From: Pseudomonas asiatica
GTDB taxonomy: Bacteria; Pseudomonadota; Gammaproteobacteria; Pseudomonadales; Pseudomonadaceae
DNA: 64,000 bases
Direction of reading: 5' to 3'
Assembly (NCBI RefSeq): GCF_040214835.1
Contig: NZ_CP157874.1
Span: forward strand, 3,724,001-3,788,000
The position numbers and the translations under genes are program-made. Shown here piece by piece: positions 32,881 through 42,350 of the stretch (position 1 is its first letter; each line of letters begins with the position of its first letter). Under the pieces are notes generated by a model. The model was given only the letters and a program-made list of their open reading frames with translations. It was not told where the DNA came from and searched no databases.

Positions 32881-32944
32881 GAGTTGCTCTACCCGCCATC
32901 ATGTTTACCGGCGAAAAAACAACCACATCCTGGCTTTCTTCAAG

Positions 32945-33109
32945 ATGAGTACGTCGAATGAAAGTTGCCCGTCGCCAACGTTCAAGCCGGCTAGATCCGT
33001 GGCATTTGCGGACTTGACCGATGACGACAGTGAGGATGAGGCAGTGACTGAAGAGCAACTTAAACCGTACCGCCCCGGCATGACAGGAACGATGGGTTTC
33101 ATGCATTGA
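32945..33109 (+). CDS. Possible 54-residue acidic protein, divergent from vgrG
   Basis: MSTSNESCPSPTFKPARSVA then an acidic stretch (DLTDDDSEDEAVTEEQL) and a C-terminus KPYRPGMTGTMGFMH. Codons look plausible but the ribosome binding site (TTCAAG) is weak. No family recognised; no immunity or toxin feature visible. Confidence 0.35.
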   Translation: MSTSNESCPSPTFKPARSVAFADLTDDDSEDEAVTEEQLKPYRPGMTGTMGFMH

Positions 33110-33538
33110 CGATTTCGTAGGAAATTTCTTAAAGCATCAACTTACAAAATTTTGCCCGCGCGAGTCCGATCACTGAAACAGCAGAAATTCAAGCCAGGAA
33201 AATAATAAATACAGTTACTGAAAAGTTCGCGAAACAGCCCCTTTCATTCATCCTGAAATCACTTGGAATCCGAAATGCACCATTCTGTTGGAGGGCGATG
33301 ACCTTGGCACCCCTCAAGCGCACCAAAAAGGTGCATGACTGGCAGAAATTGGGGCATGCCGTCTGCCCCCCATCCACCGCTCCAGCCCCTGCATTCACAT
33401 CCGGTCACAAACGCCAACGTTTGCGTCTATTCCGCGGCACGACAATGGTGACCAGCGGGTCACCTTTTTATCTCTTTCTCTCCTACACTCGGGTTTCGGC
33501 CCGCCATTTGCTCAACGGAAGAGTGACGAAAAAAAGTC

Positions 33539-33566
33539 GAACTTTCCGGAACGCGGGCAGGTCAGG
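33539..33566 (+). promoter_or_regulatory. AlgU/sigma-E-like promoter candidate upstream of glgA
   Basis: GAACTT at 33539-33544, a 17-base spacer, then TCAGG at 33562-33566, close to the AlgU consensus GAACTT-N16/17-TCTGA. It lies about 215 bases before glgA. The -10 element has two mismatches. Confidence 0.3.
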
Positions 33567-33780
33567 AACTAAGTAGGCCAAACGCAAAGGGACTTCCCAG
33601 CATCGGCCCACACACCCCAACCAGCGCAATCGCCTTCGGCCGGAATGCCGATCGCGCCGTGCCTGCGCGCACGACCCTGGGGCATGGAACGCACTACGCA
33701 GAATCCAGAATCAGAGAGAACCAACACGAAACATCGCCACGGGTGCCAGCACCCGGCCAAGCATAGGGACGGAGAGAAGT

Positions 33781-35340
33781 ATGATCAGTGCCGCTGTCGA
33801 GCCTCACGTAGATTCATTCAACCCGGACAACCGCGAACCGCTCACCCCGGACTTCGCCACGACAGGCAAGGCACCCGGCGCCCAGCGCCAGCACAACCGC
33901 AACAAGCGCAAGATTTTGTTCGTGACCTCGGAAATCGCCGACCTGGTGAAAACCGGTGGCCTGGGTGACGTGTCTGCAGCCCTGCCCCGTGCCCTGGCGC
34001 ACCTGCATGATGTACGGGTACTGATCCCCGGCTACCGCCAGGTGATGGAAAGCGACAACCCCATCCACATCGTCGGTGAACTGGGTGGCCACGCCGCCCT
34101 GCCGCCGTGCAAGATCGGGCGCATGGACATGGCCGACGGCCTGGTCATCTATGTGCTGATCTGCCCCGAACTGTACCAGCGCGACGGCACCCCCTATGGC
34201 GCCAACAACGGCCGCGACTGGCCCGACAACCACATCCGCTTCGCCCGCCTGGGCCTGGCCGCCGCCGAAATCGCCGCCGGCGAAGGCAGGATCCACTGGA
34301 AGCCCGAAGTGGTGCACGCCCACGACTGGCCCGCCGGCCTGGCTCCGGCCTACATGCACTGGCGCGGGCTGAGTACGCCAACCCTGTTCACCATCCACAA
34401 CCTGGCCTACCAGGGCGTGTACAGCCGCGGTTGCAGCCCGGAACTGGCGATCCCCGAGCACGCCATGCAACAGGAAGGCATGGAGTTCTACGGCAAGCTT
34501 TCGTTCCTCAAGGCCGGCCTGGCCTACGCCAGCCACATCACCACGGTCAGCGCCACCTATGCCCGGGAAATCACCACCCCGGAATTCGGCTGCGGCCTGG
34601 ACGGCTTCCTCGCCAGCAAGGCCCAGCAAGGCCTGCTCGGCGGCATTCCCAATGGCATTGACGAAAGCTGGGACTCGGCCACCGACAAGCACCTGCAGCA
34701 CAACTTCAGCATCAACGACTGGGAAGGCAAGGCGCGCAATGCCCAGGAAGTGCGCGAGCTGTTCAAACTGCAACCCTCCGAAGGCCCGCTGTTCGCCGTG
34801 GTTTCGCGCCTGGTCTACCAGAAAGGCCTGGACCTGACCCTGGGTGTGGCCGACTACATCGTCGAGCAAGGCGGGCAGATCGCGATCATCGGCCGTGGCG
34901 AGCCGGAAGAAGAGCAGGCCATGCGCGAACTGGCGCTACGCCACCCGGGCCGTATCGGCGTACGCATCGGCTTCAACGAGACCGATGCCCGGCGCATGTT
35001 CGCCGGCAGCGACTTCCTGCTGATGCCGTCACGCTACGAGCCATGCGGCCTCAGCCAGATGTACGCGCAGCGTTTCGGCTCGCTGCCGGTGGCGCGCAAC
35101 ACCGGCGGCCTGGCCGACACCATCGAGTGCGGCGTCACCGGTTTCCTGTTCAACGAGTCCACCGTCGAGAGCTATCGCCAGGCACTCAGCCGCGCCTTCT
35201 ATGTATATGGCAAGAAGGACCTGCTGAACGCCATGCGCTGCCTGTCGATGACCCAACCGTTCAACTGGTGCCAGGCCGTGGAACCCTACGCACGCCTGTA
35301 CGAAGACTTGGTCAAGCAGGCACAGCACAGCCACTACTGA
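33781..35340 (+). CDS. glgA: Glycogen synthase GlgA (GT5)
   Basis: A 519-residue glucosyltransferase elongating alpha-1,4-glucan from ADP-glucose. It has the GT5 substrate loop KTGGLGD at 57-63, behind a ~42-residue N-terminal extension absent from short GlgA proteins. The C-terminal Rossmann domain has SRLVYQKGLDL and the retaining-GT motif PSRYEPCGLSQMYAQRFGSLPVARNTGGLADT. GGAGAGAAG precedes the ATG. No ADP-glucose pyrophosphorylase (glgC) is in the window. First gene of glgA-treZ-malQ-treY. Confidence 0.95.
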   Translation: MISAAVEPHVDSFNPDNREPLTPDFATTGKAPGAQRQHNRNKRKILFVTSEIADLVKTGGLGDVSAALPRALAHLHDVRVLIPGYRQVMESDNPIHIVGELGGHAALPPCKIGRMDMADGLVIYVLICPELYQRDGTPYGANNGRDWPDNHIRFARLGLAAAEIAAGEGRIHWKPEVVHAHDWPAGLAPAYMHWRGLSTPTLFTIHNLAYQGVYSRGCSPELAIPEHAMQQEGMEFYGKLSFLKAGLAYASHITTVSATYAREITTPEFGCGLDGFLASKAQQGLLGGIPNGIDESWDSATDKHLQHNFSINDWEGKARNAQEVRELFKLQPSEGPLFAVVSRLVYQKGLDLTLGVADYIVEQGGQIAIIGRGEPEEEQAMRELALRHPGRIGVRIGFNETDARRMFAGSDFLLMPSRYEPCGLSQMYAQRFGSLPVARNTGGLADTIECGVTGFLFNESTVESYRQALSRAFYVYGKKDLLNAMRCLSMTQPFNWCQAVEPYARLYEDLVKQAQHSHY

Positions 35341-35354
35341 ACGGGGAATCGAAG

Positions 35355-37097
35355 ATGCACAGACATGGCGCACACCTGCTGGACGCCACGTCGGCGCGCT
35401 TCGCCCTCTGGGCCCCGGATGCGCGCAGCGTGAGCGTGGAACTGGAGCAGCAGCCGGCCATCGAGCTGTTGCCCGACGATGATGGCTGGTTCACCGGCGT
35501 GGCCCCGTGCCAGGCCGGTGACCGTTACCACTACCGTATCGATGGTGCACTGCAGGTGGCCGACCCGGCCTCGCGCTACCAGCCCGATGGCGTGCAGGGG
35601 CCGAGCCAGGTGGTGGATGTGGCCAGCTATGCCTGGCAACACCCCTGGCAAGGCCGGCCCTGGCACGAAGCGGTCATCCAGGAGCTGCATGTCGGCCTGC
35701 TCGACGGCTACGCCGGGGTCGCCCGGCAACTGCCGCGCCTGGCCGAACTGGGCATCAGCGCCGTCGAGCTGATGCCGCTGGGGCAGTTCCCTGGCGAGCG
35801 CAACTGGGGTTACGACGGCGTGCTGCCCTATGCGCCGCAAAACACCTATGGCAGCCCCGAGCAGCTGTGTGCGCTGGTCGACCAGGCACATGGCCACGGG
35901 CTGATGGTGCTGGTCGATGTGGTGTACAACCATTTCGGCCCCGACGGCAATTACCTGCACCAGTACGCCAGCCCGTTCTTCCGCGAAGACCGGCAGACCC
36001 CCTGGGGCGCAGCCATCGACTTCCGTCGCCCGCAGGTGCGCGAGTACTTCATCCAGAACGCCCTGATGTGGTTGTGCGACTACCGCTTTGATGGCCTGCG
36101 CCTGGATGCCGTGCACGCCATCGACCAGCCCGACTTCCTGGTCGAGCTGGCGCAAAGGGTACGTGCTGCGGTGGAACCCGGCCGCCACGTATGGCTGGTA
36201 CTGGAGAACGAGCACAACCAGGCCTTCCTGCTGGAGCAAGGCTTCGACGCCCAGTGGAACGACGACGGCCACAATGCCCTGCATGTGCTGCTCACCGGCG
36301 AAACCGAAGGCTACTACGCCGACTACCAGCAGCGCCCCATCGACCAGCTGGCCCGCTGCCTTGCCGAAGGTTTCGTGTTCCAGGGCCAGGCCAACCGCCA
36401 TGGCACGCCCCGCGGCGAGCCCAGCGCGCACTTGCCACCCAGCGCCTTCGTGCTGTTTCTGCAGAACCATGACCAGGTCGGCAACCGTGCCCTGGGCGAG
36501 CGCCTGACCCGCCTGTGCCCACCGCAGGCGCTGCGGGCGGCCACCGGGCTGTTGCTGCTGGCACCGATGATCCCGCTGCTGTTCATGGGCGACGACGATG
36601 GCAGCTGCCGGCCGTTCCTGTTCTTCACCGACTTCCATGACCAGCTGGCCGACGCCGTGCGCGAAGGCCGGCGCGGCGAGTTCGCCCATTTCGCCGCCTT
36701 CGCCGACCCCGAGCAACGCCAACGCATCCCCGACCCCAACGCCGAACAGACCTTCGAGGCCTCCCGCCCGCAAGGCAAGGAAGTAATCGCCGGCTGGCAC
36801 GGCCTGTACCAGCACCTGCTCGAACTGCGCCGCCGCCATGTGATCCCGCACCTGCCCGGCAGCCGCGCGCTGGGCGCCGAAGTACACGGCGACAAGGCCC
36901 TGACCGCACGCTGGTGCCTGGGCAATGGCACCACCCTGCGCATCGACCTGAACCTGGCCTCCACCCCACAGGGGGTCGAGTTGCCCGCGCCGGCCAACCG
37001 CCTGTTCGACAGCAGCGACACCCGGCACCCCGATACCCACCTGGCCGCCTACAGCTGCGTGGTCAGCCTGCTTCCCCCTGCACTGGAGCGCCCATGA
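35355..37097 (+). CDS. treZ: Maltooligosyltrehalose trehalohydrolase TreZ (GH13)
   Basis: A 580-residue enzyme releasing trehalose from maltooligosyltrehalose made by TreY. It has an N-terminal CBM48-like domain (ARFALWAPDARSVSVEL), then a GH13 barrel with VDVVYNHFGPDGNY, FDGLRLDAVHAI (nucleophile Asp), VLENEHNQ (acid/base Glu) and FLQNHDQVGNR. The start at 35355 lies 14 bases after the glgA stop with GGGGA upstream. The stop overlaps malQ (ATGA). Confidence 0.95.
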   Translation: MHRHGAHLLDATSARFALWAPDARSVSVELEQQPAIELLPDDDGWFTGVAPCQAGDRYHYRIDGALQVADPASRYQPDGVQGPSQVVDVASYAWQHPWQGRPWHEAVIQELHVGLLDGYAGVARQLPRLAELGISAVELMPLGQFPGERNWGYDGVLPYAPQNTYGSPEQLCALVDQAHGHGLMVLVDVVYNHFGPDGNYLHQYASPFFREDRQTPWGAAIDFRRPQVREYFIQNALMWLCDYRFDGLRLDAVHAIDQPDFLVELAQRVRAAVEPGRHVWLVLENEHNQAFLLEQGFDAQWNDDGHNALHVLLTGETEGYYADYQQRPIDQLARCLAEGFVFQGQANRHGTPRGEPSAHLPPSAFVLFLQNHDQVGNRALGERLTRLCPPQALRAATGLLLLAPMIPLLFMGDDDGSCRPFLFFTDFHDQLADAVREGRRGEFAHFAAFADPEQRQRIPDPNAEQTFEASRPQGKEVIAGWHGLYQHLLELRRRHVIPHLPGSRALGAEVHGDKALTARWCLGNGTTLRIDLNLASTPQGVELPAPANRLFDSSDTRHPDTHLAAYSCVVSLLPPALERP

Positions 37098-39163
37098 GCG
37101 AAACCGCCCTGCACCGCCTGGCGACCCGCGTCGGGCTGAGCCGCGACTGGATCGACGCCAATGCCCGGCCCCAGCGTGTCAGCGACGAGGTACTGCGCAA
37201 CATCCTTGAAGGCCTTGGCCACCCGGCCAGCGATGACGCCGCCATTGCCGCCAGCCTGCGCGCCGTGGACGCTGCCGAAGACAGTGAGCACCTGCCGCCG
37301 CTGCTGACCGCCGACCTCGGCCAGCCACTGGCATTGGCGCGCTACTTCAGCGCCGCCAGCGTCGCGCACTGCACCTTGGAGGACCACAGCGCCCTCACCC
37401 TCAGCCTTGACGACCAGGCCCGCCTGCCCGGAGCGCTGCCCATCGGCTACCACCAGGTGGAAATCGACAGCCGCCGCTTCACCGTGGCTGTGGCCCCGCC
37501 ACGCTGCCACAGCCTTGAAGACCGCGTGCAGCAGCCGCCACCGCGCTGCTGGGGCCTGGCGGTGCAGCTGTACAGCTTGCGCCGCCCCGGCGATGGCGGC
37601 TACGGCGACTGCCTGGCCCTGGAACAACTGGCCCGCGCGGCCGCCGAGCGCGGTGCCGATGCCTTGGCCATCAGCCCGATCCACGCCTTGTCGGCCATCG
37701 ACCAGACGCACTACAGCCCCTACTCGCCCTCCAGCCGCCTGTTGCTCAACACCCTTTACGCCAGCCCTGCCGCGCTGCTGGGCGAGCGGGAGGTGCGCGT
37801 GGCCATCGAAGCCTGCGGCCTGGAGCAACAGCTGGAAGACCTGGAGCAAGGCCCGCTGGTCGACTGGCCGCGTGCCGCCAGCGCCCGCCTGCGCCTGCTC
37901 GAAGCCCTGTATCAGGGCTTCAGCCAGGGCGACCACCCGCTACGCAAGGATTTCGACAGCTTCCGCGAAGCCGGTGGCCAGGCCCTGGAGCACCATTGCC
38001 GCTTCGAGGTGCTGCAGGCCCAGGCCGTGGAGCATGGCCTGGGCGCCGATTGGCGCCACTGGCCCAAGGCCTGGCACGACCCGTACCACCCGGAAGTGGA
38101 GGCCTTCGCCAACGCCTACCCGGCCAAGGTCGAGTTCCATGCCTTTTGCCAATGGCTGACCGAACGGGGCCTGCAACGCGCCCAGGAAGCGGCGCGCGGC
38201 AACGGCATGGCGGTCGGCCTGATCGCTGACCTGGCGGTGGGCGCCGACGGTGCCGGCAGCCAGGCCTGGAGCCGCCAGGACGAGCTGCTGGCAGGCCTGA
38301 AGGTAGGCGCACCGCCCGACATCCTCAACCGTGCCGGCCAGGACTGGGGCATCTGCGCCTTCTCGCCCGAAGGCCTCAAGCGCAACGGCTACCGCGCTTT
38401 CATCGAAATGCTGCGGGCCAACCTCGCCCACGCCGGCGGCCTGCGCATCGACCATGTCATGGGCCTGCGCCGGCTGTGGCTGATCCCGCAGGGAGCCAAG
38501 CCCAGCGAAGGCGCCTACCTCAACTACCCGCTGGACGACCTGCTGCGCCTGCTGGCGCTGGAGTCGGTGCGCCACCAGGCAATCATCCTCGGCGAAGACC
38601 TGGGCACCGTGCCGGACGGCCTGCGCGAGCAACTGGCGGCCAAGGCCGTGCTGGGCATGCGTGTGCTGCCCTTCGAGCAGACCCAGCCCGGCCATTTTAA
38701 GCCGATTCTCGACTGGCCGGACAACGCCCTGGCCACCACCGGCACCCACGACCTGGCGCCGCTGGCCGGCTGGCTGGAAAACCGCGACATCGACTGGAGC
38801 CACCGCCTGCAACTGATCGATGCTGCCACCGAACTGCACTGGCGCCACGAGCGGCAAAAGGAGCACGACGGCCTGCGCCGCACCCTGGAGGCCAACTACG
38901 GCACGCTACCGGACAACGATGCGCTGATCGACGCCGCCATTCGCTACGTTGGCCACACCCGCGCACCGCTGGTGCTGGTACCGCTTGAAGACCTGCTGGG
39001 TTGCGACGAGCAACCCAACCTGCCGGGCACCACCTCCGGCCACCCCAACTGGCGCCGACGCTTCGCCCGGCCGGTACGTGAACTGCTCGACGACGAAGAC
39101 GCCGCACGGCGCCTGGAACTGCTGGCCCAGGCCCGCGAACAAGCCTGGGAGCGTGACCGATGA
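37094..39163 (+). CDS. malQ: 4-alpha-glucanotransferase MalQ (GH77 amylomaltase)
   Basis: A 689-residue disproportionating enzyme that moves alpha-1,4-glucan segments between maltodextrins, giving TreY chains long enough to use. The N-terminal extension is typical of proteobacterial MalQ. GH77 motifs are SPYSPSSRLLLN, GLRIDHVMGLRRLW (Asp nucleophile), IILGEDLGTVPDG (acid/base Glu) and TTGTHDLAPLAGW. It overlaps treZ and treY by 4 bases each (ATGA), so the three are translationally coupled. Confidence 0.95.
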   Translation: MSETALHRLATRVGLSRDWIDANARPQRVSDEVLRNILEGLGHPASDDAAIAASLRAVDAAEDSEHLPPLLTADLGQPLALARYFSAASVAHCTLEDHSALTLSLDDQARLPGALPIGYHQVEIDSRRFTVAVAPPRCHSLEDRVQQPPPRCWGLAVQLYSLRRPGDGGYGDCLALEQLARAAAERGADALAISPIHALSAIDQTHYSPYSPSSRLLLNTLYASPAALLGEREVRVAIEACGLEQQLEDLEQGPLVDWPRAASARLRLLEALYQGFSQGDHPLRKDFDSFREAGGQALEHHCRFEVLQAQAVEHGLGADWRHWPKAWHDPYHPEVEAFANAYPAKVEFHAFCQWLTERGLQRAQEAARGNGMAVGLIADLAVGADGAGSQAWSRQDELLAGLKVGAPPDILNRAGQDWGICAFSPEGLKRNGYRAFIEMLRANLAHAGGLRIDHVMGLRRLWLIPQGAKPSEGAYLNYPLDDLLRLLALESVRHQAIILGEDLGTVPDGLREQLAAKAVLGMRVLPFEQTQPGHFKPILDWPDNALATTGTHDLAPLAGWLENRDIDWSHRLQLIDAATELHWRHERQKEHDGLRRTLEANYGTLPDNDALIDAAIRYVGHTRAPLVLVPLEDLLGCDEQPNLPGTTSGHPNWRRRFARPVRELLDDEDAARRLELLAQAREQAWERDR

Positions 39164-41934
39164 AAGCGCTGACCGCGACCCTGCGCCTGCAGTTTCACAG
39201 TGATTTCACCCTCGATCACGCCGTGCCGCTGGTGCCGTACTTCGCCCAGTTGGGTATCAGCCACCTGTATGCCTCGCCCATCCTCAGGGCCCGCGCCGGC
39301 TCGCGCCACGGCTACGACGTGGTCGACCCGACCTGCGTCAACCCCGAGCTGGGCGGCGAAGCGGCGCTGCAACGGCTGGTTGCCGCCCTGCGCCAGCACG
39401 GCATGGGGCTGATCCTCGACACGGTGTCCAACCACATGGCCGTGGGCGGTGCCGACAACCCCTGGTGGCAGAGCCTGCTGGCCTGGGGCCGGCGCAGCCC
39501 CTATGCAGAATTCTTCGACATCCAGTGGCACTCCAGCGACCCGCTGCTGGCCGGTCAGTTGCTGTTGCCGTTCCTCGCCAGCGACTATGGCGTGGCACTG
39601 AAGAATGGCGAGATACCGCTTGAGTTCGACAAGCACCATGGGCTGCTGCAAATCGCCCATTACCAACACCGCTTCCCGATCTGCCCTGTCGACTATGGCT
39701 GGATTCTCGCCCTCAGCCCGGAGCCGGCGCTCAAGGCCCTGGCCGAACGCTTCACCGCGTTGAACGCATCGGCCACGCCGCTGGCCGACGCCCTGCCCCT
39801 GCAAGCCGAACTGGCGCGCCTGGCAGGCGAAGGCGCCGACCTCGAATCGGCCCTGGTGGCGTTCGACAGCCGTAGCGAGAATGGCTTCAAGCGCCTGCAC
39901 CTGCTACTGGAGCGCCAGACCTACCGTCTGGCCAGCTGGCGTACCGCCGCCGACGACATCAACTGGCGGCGCTTCTTCGACATCAACGAGCTGGGCGGCC
40001 TGCGGGTGGAACGCGCGGTGGTGTTCGAGGCCACCCACGCCAAGCTGTTCGAACTGATCGAGCGCGGCCTGGTGGACGGCCTGCGCATCGACCATATCGA
40101 CGGCCTGGCAGACCCGCGCGGCTACTGCCGCAAGCTGCGCCGGCGGGTCGATGGCCTGCTGGCACGGCGGCCGTTGAACGCTGCCCTGGAGCATTTCCCG
40201 ATCTACGTGGAGAAGATCCTCGGCGCCAACGAGCACCTGCACCGCGACTGGCTTACCGACGGCACTACCGGCTATGAATTCATGAACCAGGTTTCGCTGC
40301 TGCAGCACGACCCGGCGGGCGAAGCAGCGCTGACCGAGCTGTGGGCCAATGTGAGCGAACGCCCCGACTTCCCCGAAGAAGTGCGTCAGGCCCGCCACCT
40401 GGTGCTCAATGCCAGCCTGGCCGGCGACTGCGAGTCGGTGGCCCAGGCGCTGTTGCAGGTGGCGCGCAACGACCTGATGACCCGCGACCTGACCCTTGGC
40501 GCGATCCGCCGCGCCTTGCAGGCGCTGGTGGCGCATTACCCGGTGTACCGCACCTACTTCAATGCCTGCGGGCGCCCGGCAGAAGACGAAGGGTTTTTCC
40601 AGCAGGCCCTGGCCAATGCCCGGCAGGACCTGGGCGAAGCAGACTGGCCGCTGCTCGAGCACCTGCAACAATGGCTGGGCGGGCAAGCCTGGCGCCGCCT
40701 GCCAGCAGGCCGGGCGCGCAAGCAGCTGCGCCACGCCTGCGTGCGCTTCCAGCAACTGACCGCGCCCAGTGCCGCCAAAGCCGTGGAAGATACCGCGTTC
40801 TACCGCAGCGCGCGGCTGCTGTCGCGCAACGATGTGGGCTTCGACGCCGAGCGTTTCAGCGCCCCGCTCGAGCACTTCCACAACGAGGCCCAGCGGCGCC
40901 TGCGCGATTTCCCCGACAACCTGCTGGCCAGCGCCACCCATGACCACAAGCGCGGCGAAGACACCCGTGCGCGCCTGGCCGTGCTCAGCGAGCGCGGCCC
41001 GTGGCTGGCCAGCCGCATGGAACACTGGCGCGAACTGGCCACGCCGTTGCGCACGCAACTGGATGACGGCCCGGCGCCCAGCCCCGGCGACGAGCTGATG
41101 CTGTTGCAGACCTTGCTGGGCAGTTGGCCGCTGGACCTCGACCTGCACGATGACAACGCCCTGCTCCAGTACGCCGAACGCATCCGCCAGTGGCAGCAGA
41201 AGGCCCTGCGCGAGGCCAAGCTGCGCAGCAGCTGGAGCGCGCCGAACGAAGCATATGAAAACGCCTGTGCCGGCTACATCGACGGCCTGCTGCTGGACGG
41301 CGAGAACCAGCAGCTGCGCAAATCGCTGGCCGATGCCGCCCACCTGCTGGCCTGCCCCGGTGCCCTCAACGGCCTGGTCCAGGCCCTGCTGCGCATGACC
41401 ACGCCGGGCGTGCCGGACCTGTACCAGGGCAACGAATACTGGGATTTCAGCCTGGTCGACCCGGATAACCGCCGCGCCGTGGACTACGCTTGCCGGCGTC
41501 GCACCCTGGACGATGCAACGCCGGTAGCCGAGCTGCTGGAACACTGGCGCGACGGCCGCCTCAAGCAGGCGCTGATCGCCCGGGTGCTGGACTGCCGCCG
41601 GGCCCATGCCGAGCTGTTCCGCCGTGGCGCCTACCTGCCGCTGACCGTGCATGGCCGGCATGCCGACAAGGTGGTGGCGTTCGCCCGCCTTGGCGAAGGC
41701 GAACGGGCCGTCATCATCGCGCCACGCCTGGCCAGTACCCTGCTGGCAGGTGCACCGATACCCCTGATCCCGGCACAGAACTGGGACGACACCCGGGTAA
41801 GCCTGCCGTTTGCCTTGTCGCCTGCCAACTCGACGGGACTTTTCCCCAGTGCTGCGGTCAGCTCTTCCAAGGAGCTGATGTTGAGCGCCGTGCTGGCGGA
41901 GTTTCCGGTCAACCTGCTGATACAACAATCTTGA
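39160..41934 (+). CDS. treY: Maltooligosyltrehalose synthase TreY (GH13)
   Basis: A 924-residue intramolecular transglucosylase turning the reducing end of alpha-glucan into a trehalose unit. N-terminal motifs TLRLQFHSDFTLDHAVPLVP and GLILDTVSNHMAVGG, RRFFDINELGGLRVER, and DGLRIDHIDGLADPRGYC with the nucleophile Asp, then later YVEKILGANEHL with the acid/base Glu. Length fits proteobacterial TreY. It works with TreZ to make trehalose from glycogen-like glucan. Confidence 0.95.
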   Translation: MKALTATLRLQFHSDFTLDHAVPLVPYFAQLGISHLYASPILRARAGSRHGYDVVDPTCVNPELGGEAALQRLVAALRQHGMGLILDTVSNHMAVGGADNPWWQSLLAWGRRSPYAEFFDIQWHSSDPLLAGQLLLPFLASDYGVALKNGEIPLEFDKHHGLLQIAHYQHRFPICPVDYGWILALSPEPALKALAERFTALNASATPLADALPLQAELARLAGEGADLESALVAFDSRSENGFKRLHLLLERQTYRLASWRTAADDINWRRFFDINELGGLRVERAVVFEATHAKLFELIERGLVDGLRIDHIDGLADPRGYCRKLRRRVDGLLARRPLNAALEHFPIYVEKILGANEHLHRDWLTDGTTGYEFMNQVSLLQHDPAGEAALTELWANVSERPDFPEEVRQARHLVLNASLAGDCESVAQALLQVARNDLMTRDLTLGAIRRALQALVAHYPVYRTYFNACGRPAEDEGFFQQALANARQDLGEADWPLLEHLQQWLGGQAWRRLPAGRARKQLRHACVRFQQLTAPSAAKAVEDTAFYRSARLLSRNDVGFDAERFSAPLEHFHNEAQRRLRDFPDNLLASATHDHKRGEDTRARLAVLSERGPWLASRMEHWRELATPLRTQLDDGPAPSPGDELMLLQTLLGSWPLDLDLHDDNALLQYAERIRQWQQKALREAKLRSSWSAPNEAYENACAGYIDGLLLDGENQQLRKSLADAAHLLACPGALNGLVQALLRMTTPGVPDLYQGNEYWDFSLVDPDNRRAVDYACRRRTLDDATPVAELLEHWRDGRLKQALIARVLDCRRAHAELFRRGAYLPLTVHGRHADKVVAFARLGEGERAVIIAPRLASTLLAGAPIPLIPAQNWDDTRVSLPFALSPANSTGLFPSAAVSSSKELMLSAVLAEFPVNLLIQQS

Positions 41935-41948
41935 GCATCAGGAGCGTC

Positions 41949-42197
41949 ATGATGAGTGTTGATGAAAAGCGTATCCGCGAATTTGCCTACCAGATCTGGG
42001 AATCTGAGGGTAAGCCCGCCGGCCAGGAAGAGCGCCATTGGGACATGGCGCGCAAGCTGGCCGAAGCCGAGGCGCTGGCACCCAGGGCGGCGCCGCGCAA
42101 GCGGGCGCCGGCCAAGCCCAAGGTAGCGGCTGAACCGGTTGAGAAGGCCGTGGCTGTGAAGAAACCCCGGGCGGTGAAAAAGCCGGCTGCCGGTTGA
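41949..42197 (+). CDS. DUF2934 protein with basic Ala/Pro/Lys tail
   Basis: An 82-residue protein. The N-terminal DUF2934 helix pair (EKRIREFAYQIWESEGKPAG through ERHWDMARKLAEAEAL) is followed by a Lys/Ala/Pro-rich tail (PRKRAPAKPKVAAEP, VKKPRAVKKPAAG) like those of histone H1-type or AlgP-type proteins. CAGGAG lies before the ATG. It ends the glgA-treY operon, 14 bases after treY. Function unknown; nucleic-acid binding through the tail is an inference. Confidence 0.85.
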   Translation: MMSVDEKRIREFAYQIWESEGKPAGQEERHWDMARKLAEAEALAPRAAPRKRAPAKPKVAAEPVEKAVAVKKPRAVKKPAAG

Positions 42198-42199
42198 GC

Positions 42200-42308
42200 C
42201 TGCACCGGCCTCTTCGCGGGTAAACCCGCTCCCACAGGTACACCGTCATACTCAAGCCTGGCGCTATCCCTGTAGGAGCGGGTTCACCCGCGAAGAGGCC
42301 GGTACAGG
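42200..42308. repeat. REP inverted pair between the DUF2934 gene and glgX
   Basis: Extended arms CCTGCACCGGCCTCTTCGCG and CGCGAAGAGGCCGGTACAGG around GGGTAAACCCGCTCC; it begins just after the DUF2934 stop. Confidence 0.85.
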
Positions 42309-42350
42309 CCTACGCAGCTCCCTCCACCACCACGGCCACAGAGGACCGCC

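Larger units (their letters stand above)
32881..33780. other. 900-base region between vgrG and glgA
   Basis: Mixed-composition intergenic region holding one possible 54-residue ORF (32945-33109) and the upstream region of glgA. 33110-33530 shows AT-rich stretches and no ORF with convincing codon use. It separates the minus-strand T6SS cluster from the plus-strand glycogen genes and probably contains promoters for both. Confidence 0.5.

Noticed and set aside
33301..33317. Sigma-54-like TGGCAC-N8-GC in the glgA upstream region
   Set aside because: The -12 element reads AAGC instead of TTGC and no enhancer-binding site is visible.
33298..33576. 92-codon ORF in the glgA upstream gap
   Set aside because: Low-complexity basic composition, poor codon use, and GGAGG only 3 bases from the ATG; more likely non-coding.
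25553..33780. T6SS block as a genomic island with attachment sites
   Set aside because: No integrase, tRNA gene or flanking direct repeat was found at the ends; only composition and gene content suggest transfer.
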